Shown piece after piece: positions 12,780-12,807 of a stretch of DNA of 12,807 bases (position 1 is the first letter of the stretch; each line of letters opens with the position of its first letter). The position numbers were made by a program, and so were the translations under genes. The stretch is from NCBI GenBank assembly GCA_009780755.1, contig WQZL01000059.1, positions 1-12,807 of the forward strand, given 5' to 3'. The notes beneath the pieces were generated by a model. That model made no database searches and was not told the DNA's origin. It saw only the letters and a list, made by a program, of their open reading frames with translations. Source of the stretch: Promicromonosporaceae bacterium (lineage in GTDB: Bacteria; Actinomycetota; Actinomycetes; Actinomycetales; Cellulomonadaceae).

Positions 12780-12807
12780 CATTTGTCGCACATCGGACGA
12801 AGATCCG

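Noticed and set aside
1..12807. CRISPR arrays, tRNA or rRNA genes, transposase genes
   Set aside because: No spaced repeat array, no tRNA-like cloverleaf, no rRNA sequence and no transposase motif was seen on either strand.

Overview
The window looks like chromosomal DNA of a GC-rich actinobacterium (Actinomycetota). The reasons are a PafB-type WYL regulator, a DUF4129/MoxR/DUF58 operon, a SecG of actinobacterial type, many GTG starts, and several genes whose TAnnnT -10 box lies only 6-8 bases before the start codon, as in leaderless mRNAs. I cannot name a genus from sequence alone.

Layout. Positions 1-646 (minus) hold the 5' part of pafB, cut by the left edge. A 28-bp divergent gap separates it from a five-gene plus-strand operon (675-4922) with every junction overlapping: a DUF4129 membrane protein, an unrecognised two-helix membrane protein, MoxR AAA+ ATPase, a DUF58 protein and an unrecognised multi-pass membrane protein. 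A convergent Sua5/YciO/YrdC-family gene follows (4962-5579, minus). Next come three plus-strand genes: an AraC-family regulator (5747), an MFS transporter (6753) and a Kef-like CPA2 cation/proton antiporter (8072). They end at a long hairpin at 9334-9392.

The right quarter is accessory in character. Positions 9407-9842 hold a decayed hipA (toxin kinase) with a frameshift, a large internal deletion and lost ends. It abuts the terminator of secG (9897-10139, minus). Upstream of secG on the minus strand are a remnant of an export adaptor with a peptidoglycan-binding domain (10251-10931), two tandem paralogous lipoproteins (10972-11580 and 11734-12351), and a small secreted two-cysteine protein (12348-12686) translationally coupled to the first lipoprotein. 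Upstream of that gene lie a (GA)n tract and a run of eight C.

How the genes fit together. The MoxR operon is probably an envelope-associated chaperone module. The AraC/MFS/antiporter block looks like a regulated transport unit. The secreted protein, paralogous lipoproteins and export-adaptor remnant suggest an exported-peptide locus, possibly bacteriocin-like with lipoprotein partners. That is inference from layout, and it is the most interesting part of the window.
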